Part shown: one piece after another, positions 38,765 to 47,921 of the stretch
Layout: the number at the start of each line of letters is the position of its first letter
Position numbering within the stretch: the stretch's first letter is position 1
Source: Ruminococcus sp.
Lineage (GTDB): Bacteria > Bacillota > Clostridia > Oscillospirales > Ruminococcaceae
Length of the DNA: 64,000 bases
NCBI GenBank assembly: GCA_031262835.1
Contig: JAISGY010000044.1
Coordinates: forward strand, 1 to 64,000
Direction: 5' to 3'
Notes under the pieces: generated by a model
What the model saw: the letters and a program-made list of their open reading frames with translations, nothing else
Database searches by the model: none
What the model was told of the DNA's origin: nothing
Program-made: the position numbers and the translations under genes

Positions 38765-40123
38765 TTAACCGTAATAAACACTTCCGAGTTGGATATTGCG
38801 GTAAATTTCCTTTGCGCGGGAGATGAGAGCGGCAGAGGTATTCGGCGTAACATCGTTTATAACATCGGTAAGGAGCGACGAAAGTATGCGGCGAATATCG
38901 CGCCCCGACGCACCGAGTTCCGATATACGTGTGCCGTCAATATTAAGCATACCGATTGTGTAACATTCGCGGCTTTCTATAATATCGTCGGCGATGGATT
39001 TCATACTTTCAATTACCGGTATGCGGTCGAAACAAATACTCCGTTTCGCCATGTTGTCCCCGCGGATAACTTCGGCTAAAAGCTTCCAGTTTTGATAACC
39101 GATTTCGCTAAGAAGCTTTTTAACGGATGTGCGGTCGGCAACGGGGGTGATGTAGTGGTTACGGACGAGGAGTTTAACGGTCGAAATTGTTTGGTTATCG
39201 TATTTTAAGCCGCGCAAAATCACGTCGGTCATATCCGCGCCGACCTCTTCATGCCCGGAAAAATGCCCTGCACCGGTTGCGTCCTGCCTAAAACAAGACG
39301 GTTTGCCGATATCGTGGAATAAAAGCGCGAGTCGGACGTATTTATCGGGTTTCGCAGCACCGACAGCAACAGCGGTATGTTTCCAAACATCGTAAATGTG
39401 GTACTTACTGTGTTGTTCAAAGTCTACCATCGGTCCTGTTTCGGGAATAATCTGTGTAAAAACTGATGCGTAACGATCGAGGATTGCAGAGGCATTGCGC
39501 CCGCAAAGGAGCTTTGTAAGCTCACCTGAAATGCGTTCTTTAGAGACGTTATCGAGAAGTTTTTGGTTACGGAATATTGCCGCAGCCGTGAAGGTATCCG
39601 GCTCAAAATCAAGAACCGACAGGAACCTAAGCGCGCGCATTATCCGAAGTCCGTCTTCGGTGAAGCGGGTGTCGGCGTCCCCCACACAACGCAAAACCCG
39701 GGCAAAAAGGTCTTTTTGTCCGCCGAACAAATCAACAAGCCCGTCTTTTTGATTATACGCCATTGCGTTGACGGTAAAATCACGTCTGGAGAGGTCCTCC
39801 CGCAGATTGTCGGTAAAGAATACCGAGTCGGGGTGTCTGCCGTCGGAATATTTCCCGTCAAGGCGATAGGTAGTACATTCGATCGGCATTTTATCAATGA
39901 GCACCATAACAGTGCCGTGTTTAATTCCGGTATCGACTGTACGGTACTCCGAAAAAACCGCCTTAATCTGCGCGGGGAGGGCGTTTGTGCAAACGTCATA
40001 GTCTTTGGGATCCTCACCGAGAAGGGAGTCTCTGACACAACCGCCGACTATATAGCCTTCAAAACCGGCTGCGGAAAGTTTCTGTAAAACTTCCCGCACC
40101 TGTGCCGGAAGATTGATTAACAC
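38765..40123 (-). CDS. cca: CCA tRNA nucleotidyltransferase with HD domain
   Basis: GYIVGGCVRDSLLGEDPKDYDVCTNALPAQI; RRDFTVNAMAYN; RLALLFHDIGKP. Confidence 0.95.
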   Translation of the reverse strand: MLINLPAQVREVLQKLSAAGFEGYIVGGCVRDSLLGEDPKDYDVCTNALPAQIKAVFSEYRTVDTGIKHGTVMVLIDKMPIECTTYRLDGKYSDGRHPDSVFFTDNLREDLSRRDFTVNAMAYNQKDGLVDLFGGQKDLFARVLRCVGDADTRFTEDGLRIMRALRFLSVLDFEPDTFTAAAIFRNQKLLDNVSKERISGELTKLLCGRNASAILDRYASVFTQIIPETGPMVDFEQHSKYHIYDVWKHTAVAVGAAKPDKYVRLALLFHDIGKPSCFRQDATGAGHFSGHEEVGADMTDVILRGLKYDNQTISTVKLLVRNHYITPVADRTSVKKLLSEIGYQNWKLLAEVIRGDNMAKRSICFDRIPVIESMKSIADDIIESRECYTIGMLNIDGTRISELGASGRDIRRILSSLLTDVINDVTPNTSAALISRAKEIYRNIQLGSVYYG

Positions 40124-40164
40124 TCTTAAAACACCCGCTTAGAAGGAATTTTTTTAAGCAAGAC

Positions 40165-41571
40165 TTACTTTAAGATTATAGCGCAGTAGTTACCGCCTTT
40201 TCTTACGGAGAAGGAAGCGCGGCCGTTGGTGCTGACAACGGAGGAGTCGGAGATGGAGAGTTTTCCTGTTTCGGTGTTGTAGTAATAAAGTCTTACAGTT
40301 CTTCCGGCGTGAGAAGCATTAAAGCCTACAGAAACAACGGCGTATAAACCGAAGTCTATATCGTCCCCGATCTTCATCTGCGAAGCACTTAATGCACCGT
40401 CCGCATATTTGTTAATTGCGGTAGACGGAATAGTTTTTATGCTGTAAGTAACGTCAACGTTAAGGGCTTTCGGTTCGGTTATATCCGCGCCGTTAATCGT
40501 AAAGCGAGAACCGTTGTCGTTTTCAAATGTTACATCGGCATCTCTATACTGAATAGCGTCGAAGAATGACTTCGGAACAGAGGTTTGCTTGTTCATTTCA
40601 ATACGAACATCCGCGCCTGCCGTGCGTCCGTTTATGTAGTTAGCGAGTGAAGTCCAGCCTTTATAGGAGGTGTTGGCAGCAAGATAAGCATCGCCGGAAG
40701 AAACAGCAGCAGAGGACGAACTGCCGGTTGAAGGTGTGTTAACAATAGGAGCATACACGCCGTATCCGTACGCATAGCTTGTCGCTCTGACAACGTCCGC
40801 TTCATTTTTAGTTGCTTCAAGAGCATACGCTTCTGTAAGATAGAAACGCCCGGTTGCACGATTGAAGAAATAGCCCCCGGTAGGAGTCGCAACTTCTGTT
40901 ACGGTCGCGCCTTTATATGCAGCCGCCGCTTCTGCTGCGGTAAGATAGTATTTGTTTGTATCACCGTTTAAATAAACCGGCGTGAAACTATAGTCATAGT
41001 ATTGTCCTGCGATATAGGTCATAACATTTGACACAATTCCGCCGGAACCTGTTACCGCTGCAGCAAAGGTGCTGTAACGATTGCCGGTGCGGATAGAGAA
41101 GAAGAGCCCGGTACCGTTTTTGAGAACGGTATTAATCTCAATTTTTGCGCCGGCATGACTTCTTGCGAGTGCTTCGGTCGGATAGTAGAGACCGTTGCTT
41201 CCGACTTGATATGCAACATATTCGTTTCCGTTTACGGTGTTAACAGTTTGCGTAACAAGGTAAACACCGTCATTTATCAAACCATCCCTGTCAACATAAT
41301 TGCCGGTTACGTTGTCGAAATAGGTGAATCTGTTGGAGGAATACGGAGTTGCCGGCTGTCTGATATATGCCGGAGGAACGTTGTTGAACTGATAATAAGC
41401 TTCAAGATTCGGATACCAATAAATAGCGTCTCCGTAGACATTTTCGGAAGCATACCTATAGGCGCTTCTGGGGATATAGTCATAGTCACGCGCGTTTACG
41501 ACAACAGCAGGTACAGCGAGTGTGAATGCGGTCAGTGCGGCGAGTGCAATACTAAGTGTTCTTTTTTTCAT
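40165..41571 (-). CDS. Secreted protein of unknown function with degenerate internal repeats
   Basis: Sec signal MKKRTLSIALAALTAFTLAVPAVVVNA; repeated [YF]Y[LP]T…A…(G)A.V motif. Confidence 0.7.
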   Translation of the reverse strand: MKKRTLSIALAALTAFTLAVPAVVVNARDYDYIPRSAYRYASENVYGDAIYWYPNLEAYYQFNNVPPAYIRQPATPYSSNRFTYFDNVTGNYVDRDGLINDGVYLVTQTVNTVNGNEYVAYQVGSNGLYYPTEALARSHAGAKIEINTVLKNGTGLFFSIRTGNRYSTFAAAVTGSGGIVSNVMTYIAGQYYDYSFTPVYLNGDTNKYYLTAAEAAAAYKGATVTEVATPTGGYFFNRATGRFYLTEAYALEATKNEADVVRATSYAYGYGVYAPIVNTPSTGSSSSAAVSSGDAYLAANTSYKGWTSLANYINGRTAGADVRIEMNKQTSVPKSFFDAIQYRDADVTFENDNGSRFTINGADITEPKALNVDVTYSIKTIPSTAINKYADGALSASQMKIGDDIDFGLYAVVSVGFNASHAGRTVRLYYYNTETGKLSISDSSVVSTNGRASFSVRKGGNYCAIILK

Positions 41572-41618
41572 AAAAAGCATCTCCGATCTATTTTTAAACA
41601 TTTATTTTACGGGGTAAT

Positions 41619-42905
41619 TTATTCTTGCGGTAATTTACCGCCTTGGGTTACTTCAATATTCGGTGCAGTCGGTTGAGCAGGCAACTCTATCGTTGTGAGT
41701 TTACCGACTTTTGCGGTGAAGTCGCTGCCGCTTCTTGCGACGTTCCTTGCGGCGAGGGAGTAAAGATCGCTCGACATGGTAGTAAGCTGTAAAAAGCGTC
41801 TTGCGGCGGGCAGTTGTGACGTGAACAGTTCCTTTATATCGGAAGAGAACGGAATAGCAAGGCGGTTCTTATTTTCGGCGTTTTTCTCGCGGGAAGCCTT
41901 AATTATCTCAACGCCGCGGTCGTTGAAGGCTAAAATTCGACCGAATGACGGCGGCATCATTAAGTCGGAACTGAGCGCCCCGATATATAGATTCAATAAA
42001 ATCCGGCGGATACGCGCCATTGTGTAACGCTTCGTCTTGACAAGTTCGAGGAATTCATCGAGTGAAACGGCGGCTTTTCCTGCTTCAAACAGGCGGTTTT
42101 CAAGCCCTTGACCCACATCGGGAAGCATAGCAAGCTGTTGGGGTACTGCTTTGCGCAAGAGACAGAGCAGCTCACGTTCAAGGTTGTCGAAATAACAGAG
42201 GGTTTCATTCTCTTCGTATTCTTTAACCGCTTTAAGCGTCTCTTCGGGAACGAAATCCGATATATCGTCGCCGTCTTCAATCATCTCTCTTATCTTTGAA
42301 GCGGAAGCGAAATTCTCTGTAGTTTCGGCTGAGTTATGGAAAACTCCTTCACGTTTTATCGGCAAGATTTCAAAACCGAGACTTAAATACTCAATGCCCT
42401 TAATATATTCAACGGCAAGGATGTTGTTCGGATCATCAAATACATCTGCGATAAGCGGTCCGGATTCAAGTCCGATAATTTCCTGTACAGCCTGCGGATA
42501 TGAAATGCCTTGCTCTAAAAGCGGACGGATTTTCTCGGGGGTTGAGGCATTCTTCGACGCTTCCGCAGCGGTTTTCAATATCTCAAGCGAAGCGTTTTCA
42601 GAGCCGAACGACAGTCCGTCCACACAACCGAGTGCTCCGAGTATCATCATTCCGGCACGTGCAAAAAGTTCAGCCGAAGAAAGGCAATACGGCACAGGAA
42701 GTTCAAGCACAAGGTCAACGCCGCCTGCAACAGCGATTTCGGCACGACGGAATTTGTCGATAATTGCAACATCGCCGCGCTGAACATAGTTTCCGCTCAT
42801 AACTGCAACTATGTGTGTAGCTCCGGCAGCGCGAACCTGTTCGATGTGGTGTTTATGACCGTTGTGAAATGGATTGTACTCAGCAATGATTCCGAATGTT
42901 TTCAT
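41619..42905 (-). CDS. tmcAL: tRNA(Met) cytidine acetate ligase / nucleotidyltransferase family
   Basis: MKTFGIIAEYNPFHNGHKHHIEQVRAAGATHIVAVMSGNYVQRGDVAIIDKFRRAEIAVAGGVDLVLELPVPY. Confidence 0.95.
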   Translation of the reverse strand: MKTFGIIAEYNPFHNGHKHHIEQVRAAGATHIVAVMSGNYVQRGDVAIIDKFRRAEIAVAGGVDLVLELPVPYCLSSAELFARAGMMILGALGCVDGLSFGSENASLEILKTAAEASKNASTPEKIRPLLEQGISYPQAVQEIIGLESGPLIADVFDDPNNILAVEYIKGIEYLSLGFEILPIKREGVFHNSAETTENFASASKIREMIEDGDDISDFVPEETLKAVKEYEENETLCYFDNLERELLCLLRKAVPQQLAMLPDVGQGLENRLFEAGKAAVSLDEFLELVKTKRYTMARIRRILLNLYIGALSSDLMMPPSFGRILAFNDRGVEIIKASREKNAENKNRLAIPFSSDIKELFTSQLPAARRFLQLTTMSSDLYSLAARNVARSGSDFTAKVGKLTTIELPAQPTAPNIEVTQGGKLPQE

Positions 42906-42932
42906 GTTCTTAAGATAACACTTTCTAATTCT

Positions 42933-43442
42933 TTATTTTATATACATCAAAATCGGATAACCGTCTGTGTATTCTTTTATTATAGAGGGGTGCATTTTTG
43001 AATGGGCAATAATTTTTTCTGCAAGACCGCTTTTTAAGAGCGACACGATTGAAGAAAAACTGTTTTCAAGGATCGGCTTGCAAAGAAGGGATAACGATAT
43101 AAGAAGCTTGCCCTCCTGCGACATAATTCGATATGGCCAGATTTGACATTCAAAGGGCTTATCATCCGCTAATTTACAACCGTTTTCGTCAAGCATAGGG
43201 CAGTTATACCGCTCGGGTTGGTATGCGTATTTGGGGTCGGTCTGCGGTGATTCCTTCATTACAAAGAGACTGCCGCCCCTTTCCTTTGACACAAACTTTG
43301 TCTCGGGGTAACGCTCCAGAATGATATCGCGCAGGGCGTCGTCAATAACAGGGGTTTCCCAGAGGTCGTACCTTGTGAACCAACAGCAGAGCCTGCATCC
43401 GGCACAATCGTCAGCCTTAATAAGTGAACTTAAAAGTGACAT
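42933..43442 (-). CDS. YkgJ family cysteine-cluster protein
   Basis: DDCAGCRLCCWFTRYDLWETP…NCPMLDENGCKLADDKPFECQIWPYRI. Confidence 0.85.
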   Translation of the reverse strand: MSLLSSLIKADDCAGCRLCCWFTRYDLWETPVIDDALRDIILERYPETKFVSKERGGSLFVMKESPQTDPKYAYQPERYNCPMLDENGCKLADDKPFECQIWPYRIMSQEGKLLISLSLLCKPILENSFSSIVSLLKSGLAEKIIAHSKMHPSIIKEYTDGYPILMYIK

Positions 43443-43463
43443 TGAATCTCCATTGGATAAAAA

Positions 43464-44207
43464 TCACCAACGCGCCCCTCGCTTAACTTCGGGACGCCAC
43501 CTGTCGCGAAGACGGGTGTATCTCTTGGCTTTTGCGGCGCGTTCAAGCATTTCGTCGCGGAAACGCGCTCTTCGCGCTTCTCTCTCGCGGACATTCCCGG
43601 CGACGAGGAAGATACGTTGGGCTATACGAAGGGGGAGAGCGAAATTGTCGGTAACGGCGAACCTGCCGACTGATATGCCCCTGTTCTCTGCCGTAAAATC
43701 GTCGAAGATGATCTCGTTGTCGGTTGAGTGAAAAGCGAGGTCTGCCGCCTGTTCTTTGTAAAAGCGCGCAACCTTGTTAGACTTTAACTTAAAGATAATG
43801 ACATTATTCTTAATTATAATGTCGTCAATATCTCGAATATCGCATATCCAGAGTTTTTTGTAAATCTTTCCGGAAAAAAATCCCGAATGTGAATATTCCG
43901 AAACGACCAAACTCTTTTCATTAATTTGTATAAAAGAGTGGGATTTATGCATATGAGACAGTCTGTCGATAATTTTTCCGCCGAAAGTACATACGATAAA
44001 TGCGTACAGAAGCGAAATTGATAACCCCGAAAGAATCAGCCTGTTTACAAACCTCGGAACTTCGACGCCCTCGGGGATAACGAAAAGCAACGTTATAAGG
44101 AAAGCCGCGAAGATAAACATAAACGCCGGTATACATAGAATCAAAAGCCGTTTGTAATACCGCAGCAAGAGCTTTCTTGGGGACGCGGGAAATATTTTCT
44201 TGTTCAT
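43464..44207 (-). CDS. Membrane protein with YcxB/PH-like domain
   Basis: Two TM helices then IQINEKSLVVSEYSHSGFFSGKIYKKLWICDIRDIDDIIIKNNVIIFKLKSNKVARFYKEQ. Confidence 0.55.
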   Translation of the reverse strand: MNKKIFPASPRKLLLRYYKRLLILCIPAFMFIFAAFLITLLFVIPEGVEVPRFVNRLILSGLSISLLYAFIVCTFGGKIIDRLSHMHKSHSFIQINEKSLVVSEYSHSGFFSGKIYKKLWICDIRDIDDIIIKNNVIIFKLKSNKVARFYKEQAADLAFHSTDNEIIFDDFTAENRGISVGRFAVTDNFALPLRIAQRIFLVAGNVREREARRARFRDEMLERAAKAKRYTRLRDRWRPEVKRGARW

Positions 44208-44412
44208 CTACAATACAAATCATCTAAGCACTATTTTTCAATGCTTATGATTACCCTTGATAATTATATCATGAAAAATACCATGTGTCAAGCTTTTTTC
44301 ATAAATGTAAGTAAATTTATTCAAAAGTAAATGTGGTTAACACAAAGTTAATTAAAAATTTACAAATTTCGCGCTTTTTCACTTGACAAAACTGACTTTA
44401 TATGATAAACTT

Positions 44413-44445
44413 ATAAAGTGCTTTATCGCGTTAAATCAATAACGC
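44413..44445 (+). promoter_or_regulatory. Two adjacent inverted repeats (ATAAAG-TG-CTTTAT; GCGTTA-N6-TAACGC) in transporter leader
   Basis: Read directly, just downstream of a TTGACA box at about 44374-44400. Confidence 0.4.
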
Positions 44446-44490
44446 ATTAACGCAACAAATTAACTTACAAATTGGTAGGGGAATCGGGTC

Positions 44491-46056
44491 ATGCTTTACG
44501 CAATAGTTCTAATATACATTATAATAATGCTCGGAATAGGGTTTTGGTGCAGGAAGCACACAAACAGTGTTGAGTCGTTCGTGCTCGGAGGGCGGTCGCT
44601 GGGCGGTTGGTTTACAGCGTTCGCGTACGGGACGTCGTATTTCTCGGCGGTTGTTTTTATCGGCTATGCCGGACAGTTCGGCTGGAGCTATGGCGCGGCG
44701 GCGACTTGGATCGGCGTCGGGAATGCGATTCTCGGTTCGATGCTTCCGTGGATAATTTTAGGAAACCGCACAAGACATATGTCGAAGGTTTTAGAGGCGG
44801 CGACGATGCCGGAGTTTTTCGAGCGGCGATATGACTCGAAGGCTCTAAAGACCGTTTCCGCGCTGATAGTCTTTATCTTCCTTATTCCTTATACCGCCTC
44901 GGTTTATAACGGCTTATCGAGGCTCTTTAACATGGCATTTGATATTCCTTATGAATTCTGTATAATTGCAATGGCGGTGCTGACGGCGATTTATGTTATC
45001 GCGGGCGGTTACATGGCGACGGCGATTAACGACTTTATCCAAGGACTTATAATGCTCGTCGGAATTGCCGCAGTTGTTATATGTGTCCTCGAATCGAAGG
45101 GCGGCTTAACCGAAGCTCTCTTCGGTCTCGGGAAGATTTCGGACGCTTCTGTTCCCGCAAACTCCCTCAATACGCTATTCGGTCCCGACCCGATTAACCT
45201 TTTCGGCGTCATAATACTTACATCCCTCGGAACATGGGGTCTTCCGCAGATGGTTCAGAAATTCTATGCGGTAAAGGACAAGCCCTCAATTGTCCGCGGA
45301 ACGATTATTTCAACGGTATTCGCACTTATTGTTGCGGGCGGTTCGTACTTCATGGGCGGCTTCGGACGGCTTTTCGCCTCCGCGACGAATGAAGAAGCTA
45401 TGGAAACCGGGCGTGTACTTATTCAAAGCGTTAACGGCAAGCTTTCTTACGACTCAATCGTCCCCGCAATGCTCAAGTCGGCTCTGCCGGAACTCTTAAT
45501 CGGCGTTGTGGTTGTGCTTGTTTTATCCGCTTCAATGTCAACACTCTCGTCGCTCGTTTTAACCTCCGGCTCAACGATAACAATTGACCTTATCAAGCCG
45601 AACTGCAAAAACGGTTTAACCGACAAAAAGCAGATTCTCATTATGCGTGTTCTTATCGCGGTATTCCTTCTTATCTCTGTCGTAATCGCTCTTAACCCGA
45701 ACACCTATATCACCACACTCATGTCAATCTCATGGGGCGCGCTTGCGGGAGCTTTCCTTGCTCCGTTCATGTACGGGCTCTTCTCGAAGAAAATTACCCG
45801 CACCGCCGTTTGGGTAAGCTTCGCCCTCGGCGTCGGGATAACACTCGTCCACATGGTTATATTCAGCCTCGGCTTCTTCCCGGAACTCACAAAAGCCGCC
45901 GCTTCGCTCCCTCTTAACCTCGCTTCACCGATTAACGCAGGCGCGGCGGCAATGATAATAACCCTCATAGTAACTCCGCTTGTAAGCCTTGTAACCAAAG
46001 TCAAAAATACCGCTCACGTCGATAAAATCTTCGACGATTGCGGCAGCTTTGAATAA
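44491..46056 (+). CDS. Sodium:solute symporter (SSS) family protein
   Basis: 521 aa; SVESFVLGGRSLGGWFTAFAYGTSYFSAVVFIGYAGQFGW; about 13 TM. Confidence 0.93.
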   Translation: MLYAIVLIYIIIMLGIGFWCRKHTNSVESFVLGGRSLGGWFTAFAYGTSYFSAVVFIGYAGQFGWSYGAAATWIGVGNAILGSMLPWIILGNRTRHMSKVLEAATMPEFFERRYDSKALKTVSALIVFIFLIPYTASVYNGLSRLFNMAFDIPYEFCIIAMAVLTAIYVIAGGYMATAINDFIQGLIMLVGIAAVVICVLESKGGLTEALFGLGKISDASVPANSLNTLFGPDPINLFGVIILTSLGTWGLPQMVQKFYAVKDKPSIVRGTIISTVFALIVAGGSYFMGGFGRLFASATNEEAMETGRVLIQSVNGKLSYDSIVPAMLKSALPELLIGVVVVLVLSASMSTLSSLVLTSGSTITIDLIKPNCKNGLTDKKQILIMRVLIAVFLLISVVIALNPNTYITTLMSISWGALAGAFLAPFMYGLFSKKITRTAVWVSFALGVGITLVHMVIFSLGFFPELTKAAASLPLNLASPINAGAAAMIITLIVTPLVSLVTKVKNTAHVDKIFDDCGSFE

Positions 46057-46072
46057 ATCCCGGTAGCAATTT

Positions 46073-46105
46073 GTTTCGGGGCAGCCTTTATGACTACCCC
46101 GAAAC
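46073..46105. terminator. Terminator GTTTCGGGG-N15-CCCCGAAAC + T7
   Basis: 9-bp stem then TTTTTTTATT; convergent genes. Confidence 0.8.
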
Positions 46106-46113
46106 TTTTTTTA

Positions 46114-47511
46114 TTATACCATATGAACTTTTTTTGCGGAATCGGAATGTTTGTCAATGTTGTAAAGTCTGTCGCGTCGGTCTTTGAAAAACTTCGGCGC
46201 AACCTTCGGGAACATCGCGTAGGTTAAAACATCTTCCGGCTGTTCAGACCATTCCGCACACTCTATCTTAAGCTTTTCAAGCTCGGGTTCGAGCAGGTCG
46301 GCAGGGCGGCAGGTTATCGCCTTTTCGTCGCCTAAAATCTTCTTCTTAAATTCGTCCGAAATATCGGTAGGAGTCTTCCCGTACCTCCCCGCAACCATCT
46401 CGCGGAATTCGGAGGTAACCATCTTGTACCGCTCACCGTTAACGATATTGAACACCGCCTGTGTCCCGACAATCTGCGAAGTGGGTGTAACGAGCGGGGG
46501 GTTGCCGGAGTCGGCGCGAACGCGGGGAACTTCCTGTAAAACCTCGGTGAACTTGTCTTCTTTTCCGGCTTGCTTGAGTTGGGAAAGAAGGTTGGAGAGC
46601 ATACCGCCCGGAACTTGATAGATGAGGGCATTAGCGTCAACCGCTAACATCTTCGGGTCAAGCTGCCCGCTCTTTATATACTTTTCGCGAAGCGTCATGA
46701 AATAATCGCGGATTTCGTTGAGGAGAACAAGATCAAGCCCTGTGTCGTATTCGGTGCCTTGGAGCGCGGCGACGAGGGATTCCGTGGGCATATGGGACGT
46801 ACCGTTCCCGAGGGGGGACATTGCCGTGTCGCAGATATCCGCGCCCGCTTCAATCCCCTTCATCATACACATCGAAGCAAGCCCCGAAGTGTAGTGGGTG
46901 TGGAGCTGTATCGGGAGGCTTGTAACCTCTTTTAGTGCCTTAACGAGGGATTCGGTGCGGTATGGGGTTAAGAGTGCCGCCATATCCTTGATGCAGATTG
47001 AGTCTGCGCCCTCTGCCTCGATTTGCTTTGCGTAGTCTTGGAAGTATTTATCGGTAAAAACTTCGCCGAGGGTGTAAGAAATCGCAACTTGAGCGTGCGC
47101 GCCCTCTTTTTTCGCCGCCTTGATAGCGGTCTTGAGGTTTCTGATATCGTTGAGCGCGTCGAAAATTCTTATAATATCAATGCCGTTTGAAACGGATTTT
47201 TGCACAAAATATTCGAGGACATCATCGGCGTAATGCCTGTAGCCGAGCATATTCTGCCCGCGGAAAAGCATCTGGAGCTTTGAATTCGGCATTTCGCGGC
47301 GGATAATGCGCAGCCTCTCCCAAGGGTCTTCGTTAAGGAAGCGGATACAGCTGTCGAAGGTTGCCCCGCCCCAACATTCCACCGAGTGGAAGCCGACCTT
47401 GTCCATCTTAGAAAGTATCGGGAGCATTTCGTCTATAGTCATACGGGTAGCTATGAGCGACTGATGCGCGTCACGAAGCACCGTTTCGGTTATACCGATT
47501 TTTTTTGCCAT
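46114..47511 (-). CDS. OadA-type biotin-dependent carboxyltransferase (oxaloacetate decarboxylase alpha / transcarboxylase 5S-like), without fused biotin domain
   Basis: ITETVLRDAHQSLIATRMTIDEMLPILSKMDKVGFHSVECWGGATFDSCIRFLNEDPWERLR. Confidence 0.93.
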   Translation of the reverse strand: MAKKIGITETVLRDAHQSLIATRMTIDEMLPILSKMDKVGFHSVECWGGATFDSCIRFLNEDPWERLRIIRREMPNSKLQMLFRGQNMLGYRHYADDVLEYFVQKSVSNGIDIIRIFDALNDIRNLKTAIKAAKKEGAHAQVAISYTLGEVFTDKYFQDYAKQIEAEGADSICIKDMAALLTPYRTESLVKALKEVTSLPIQLHTHYTSGLASMCMMKGIEAGADICDTAMSPLGNGTSHMPTESLVAALQGTEYDTGLDLVLLNEIRDYFMTLREKYIKSGQLDPKMLAVDANALIYQVPGGMLSNLLSQLKQAGKEDKFTEVLQEVPRVRADSGNPPLVTPTSQIVGTQAVFNIVNGERYKMVTSEFREMVAGRYGKTPTDISDEFKKKILGDEKAITCRPADLLEPELEKLKIECAEWSEQPEDVLTYAMFPKVAPKFFKDRRDRLYNIDKHSDSAKKVHMV

Positions 47512-47529
47512 TTTTTATAACACGCTCCT

Positions 47530-47901
47530 TTACGAAATAACCGCTAAGATTTGGTCTGAAGTGACAGCCGCGCCCTTTTCAACATTGACCGAGGCAAGCG
47601 TCCCGTCAACCGGCGCAACAATATCGTTTTCCATCTTCATAGCCTCTAAAACGAGGATAACCTGTCCTTTTTTTACAGCAGAACCGGCGTTTTCCTTAAT
47701 GTCAAGAATAGTCCCGGGCATCGGAGCCTTAATCTGTGTGCCGCCGGAAACGACAGGAGAGACCGCAGGGGTCGAGACCACAGGGGTCGAGACCGCAGGG
47801 GTCGCAAGAGCCGGAGCAGAGACCGCAGGGGTTTGTCCGTCGGCTTCTTCAACCGATACATCATATGCCACGCCGTTAACGGTAATATTATATCTTTTCA
47901 T
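47530..47901 (-). CDS. Biotin carboxyl carrier protein (1.3S/GcdC-like) with Ala/Pro/Val repeat linker
   Basis: VILVLEAMKMENDIVAPVDG biotinylation motif; 123 aa. Confidence 0.95.
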   Translation of the reverse strand: MKRYNITVNGVAYDVSVEEADGQTPAVSAPALATPAVSTPVVSTPAVSPVVSGGTQIKAPMPGTILDIKENAGSAVKKGQVILVLEAMKMENDIVAPVDGTLASVNVEKGAAVTSDQILAVIS

Positions 47902-47921
47902 ATATATCTCCTAAAGTAATT

